From: Quercus robur
Taxonomy: Eukaryota > Streptophyta > Magnoliopsida > Fagales > Fagaceae
DNA: 64,000 bases
Reading direction: 5' to 3'
Assembly: GCF_932294415.1 (NCBI RefSeq)
Contig: NC_065537.1
Coordinates: 5,870,349-5,934,348, forward strand
The position numbers and the translations under genes are program-made. The notes under the pieces were generated by a model, which made no database searches, was not told the DNA's origin, and worked only from the letters and a program-made list of their open reading frames with translations. Positions 62,173 through 64,000 of the stretch are shown in pieces. Every line of letters starts with the position of its first letter. Position 1 is the first letter of the stretch.

Positions 62173-64000
62173 AATAGCAAAAAAGGTGTTGAAAAGATAA
62201 AAACAGAAGGGACACCATCCGGAAAAGGGCAGTTTGAATATTTTTGATATGTTTATGGTGTATTTGCTTACATTTTATGGCAATTTTAAGGCAATGGGCA
62301 TTGATTCAGGACTGTGGTTTTTAGTATAAGATGATATGTCATCTTGTATTGGTTAGAAAACTATTAAATCATAGGGTCTTGTTATCAATTATTATAAAAA
62401 TCCAATAAACTTTGATAAAGAAAACAATTAAACCCACTTCCAAAGACACCAAATATAATCCAATTGAATATTAAACATAATTAGTTGCATTAATCTATGG
62501 GAGAAAACATTGGTATACTTTTGAAAGCTAGAAAGTATTCCAACATGACATAGGTTGAGTCCAACTCTAAGTGACAGAATGACCCCTTGTTAGTAGGATT
62601 TCGCACAATAACTTAGTTCGGTTCTACTCATTCAGTTTTTCAATCACCACTGCAGTCCAACAATCAATAGCAAAGACACATTTCACTCATAGTTAAAGCT
62701 ACAAAATAGCATGCCCAAGTAAGGAGACAAAACCAAAGAGCTTTATTACCAACATTACAACAAATAAGTCCTAACAAAATAAATTGTTGTTGCCACCCAA
62801 TTAGAGACCTCCCTAATTCATTCCAAAGTGCTAAATCTACTGATTGATCAACCTAGAAGGTAACATTATCCTCCTTTCCATGCACTCTTTAGATTAAGAT
62901 ATGTTGTCCACCAATTCCAACCATAATGGAGATGAGATCATTCATAGCAAACTAGTTGTCATATCTAAAACCTACTTAAAATTCCCAACATTTCTACAAG
63001 ATTATGAAATTTGAGACAATCTATCAGCAAAAATTTAAAAAAGAAAACATTTAAAAAGTAATGGTATGTTCAAAGGACCTTGAACCTACGACTATCAGCA
63101 AATTCAAATCCAATTCAAAACTTCCTGCTCTATGAAATTGTGGATGGCATAAGCATATGGTCATGCCTACTGAAGTTTGGATTTTCAAAATTGGTGCTGA
63201 CAAGTAATAGACTTTAAAAAAAAGTCCCCAGTCCACAAAGCTCCCACTTTCATGGGGTCTAGAAAAGGAGATTGGTAGGCAAATTTACTCCTAAATTTTT
63301 TTTTTTTTTTGGAGAGGCTGATTCTGGCCCAGTGACTAGTAACATACAAATGGACCAAAATCCTAATACTCACATATTATAACAAAATTAAATGATATGG
63401 CCTGCAACAATGGATTAGAACTAAAAATTTAAATCCATCAAGAAGCATGAGTAACTTAATTATCAGAGTGATAGAGATAGATTATGCAATGAAGTGATGA
63501 ACATGTAAAGGCTTATTTTTATAATTTGTCTTACAATTGGAAGACCTCATCTTCCATATTGTAATTATGTGGAAGGAGGTTCCATTGGGTCTGTAACTTG
63601 TTGGTTTCATTTTTAACAATACATTTTAGGCCCAAATCCAAATCTTTGTATGGTTACTAGCTATTAATATTTTACTTGTCCACTGCCTTCTACAACTTTT
63701 TTGATTTTTTAAAAGAATAATTTTGGGAAACAACTTTTACCCTTAAAAGACATAGAATTTAGCAACAAATCAGATGATTAATTTCTTTCATCAATTCTAC
63801 GTTTTCTTTGTGTTAGTTCCTATTCAAATTAGGTTGGTATCCAGTCCAATGAACGAGCATCCAAAGATGCAAATGAAACAATGCAACTTAAAAAGGAGAC
63901 ATACCTTGGCATCAAATGCAAAAGAAATCAAATGGAAACAGTGAAGAAGAAACTTCTTTCAAGGTTGTTTTTAGATGGAGGAATATTTCTTCCAAGTTCG
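62173..64000. other. 3' flank, no recognised gene
   Basis: After the stop codon the sequence is AT-rich with no supported coding frame. The last 200 bases are A-rich and slightly less biased (63830-64000), and may lead into a gene beyond the window. Confidence 0.45.

Overview
The window looks like nuclear DNA from a flowering plant, probably a woody eudicot. It is AT-rich, has long poly-A/poly-T and (TA)n tracts, small MITEs, Helitrons, SINE, LINE and LTR-retrotransposon fossils, and intron-containing genes with plant splice signals. I cannot name the species; Fagales is only a guess.

Two genes look intact. (1) A CYP716-family cytochrome P450 on the minus strand (15184-17519/17549, three exons), of the group that oxidises triterpene skeletons. 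(2) A plant-specific protein of unknown function beginning MAYIPPHKRHS (DUF7903-like as I recall the family) on the plus strand (54647-62172). It has eight exons, a 438-residue product, one GC-AG intron, and introns filled with a LINE fragment, a Helitron and a SINE.

Layout. 1-3.8 kb: LTR-retrotransposon fossils. 3.8-8.0 kb: a Helitron-like element carrying a captured first exon of a glucose-6-phosphate 1-epimerase gene and its own TATA box, followed head-to-tail by the start of a related element. 8-14.7 kb: LTR fragments and two MITEs, one with a clear 9-bp target duplication. 15-17.6 kb: the CYP716 gene. 17.7-26.4 kb: repeat-rich, gene-free DNA with a ~92-bp minisatellite lying between two ~0.4-kb direct repeats. 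28-36.5 kb: two broken, intron-bearing copies of a YtqB-like rRNA methylase gene in opposite orientations, with a ribosomal protein L31 first-exon fragment between them. 37.6-45.2 kb: a duplicated block carrying two dead wall-associated-kinase/ZED1-like kinase copies, with an LRR-kinase N-terminal fragment between them. 45.8-55.2 kb: a recent ~4.6-kb tandem duplication that copied the promoter, exon 1 and exon 2 of the DUF7903-like gene. The upstream copy carries a nonsense codon and lacks exons 3-8. 55.2-62.2 kb: the rest of the intact gene. 62.2-64 kb: nothing recognised.

The genes do not form a pathway. The interest lies in genome remodelling: Helitron gene capture, partial tandem gene duplication, segmental duplication of a pseudokinase, and scattered exon fragments of housekeeping genes.
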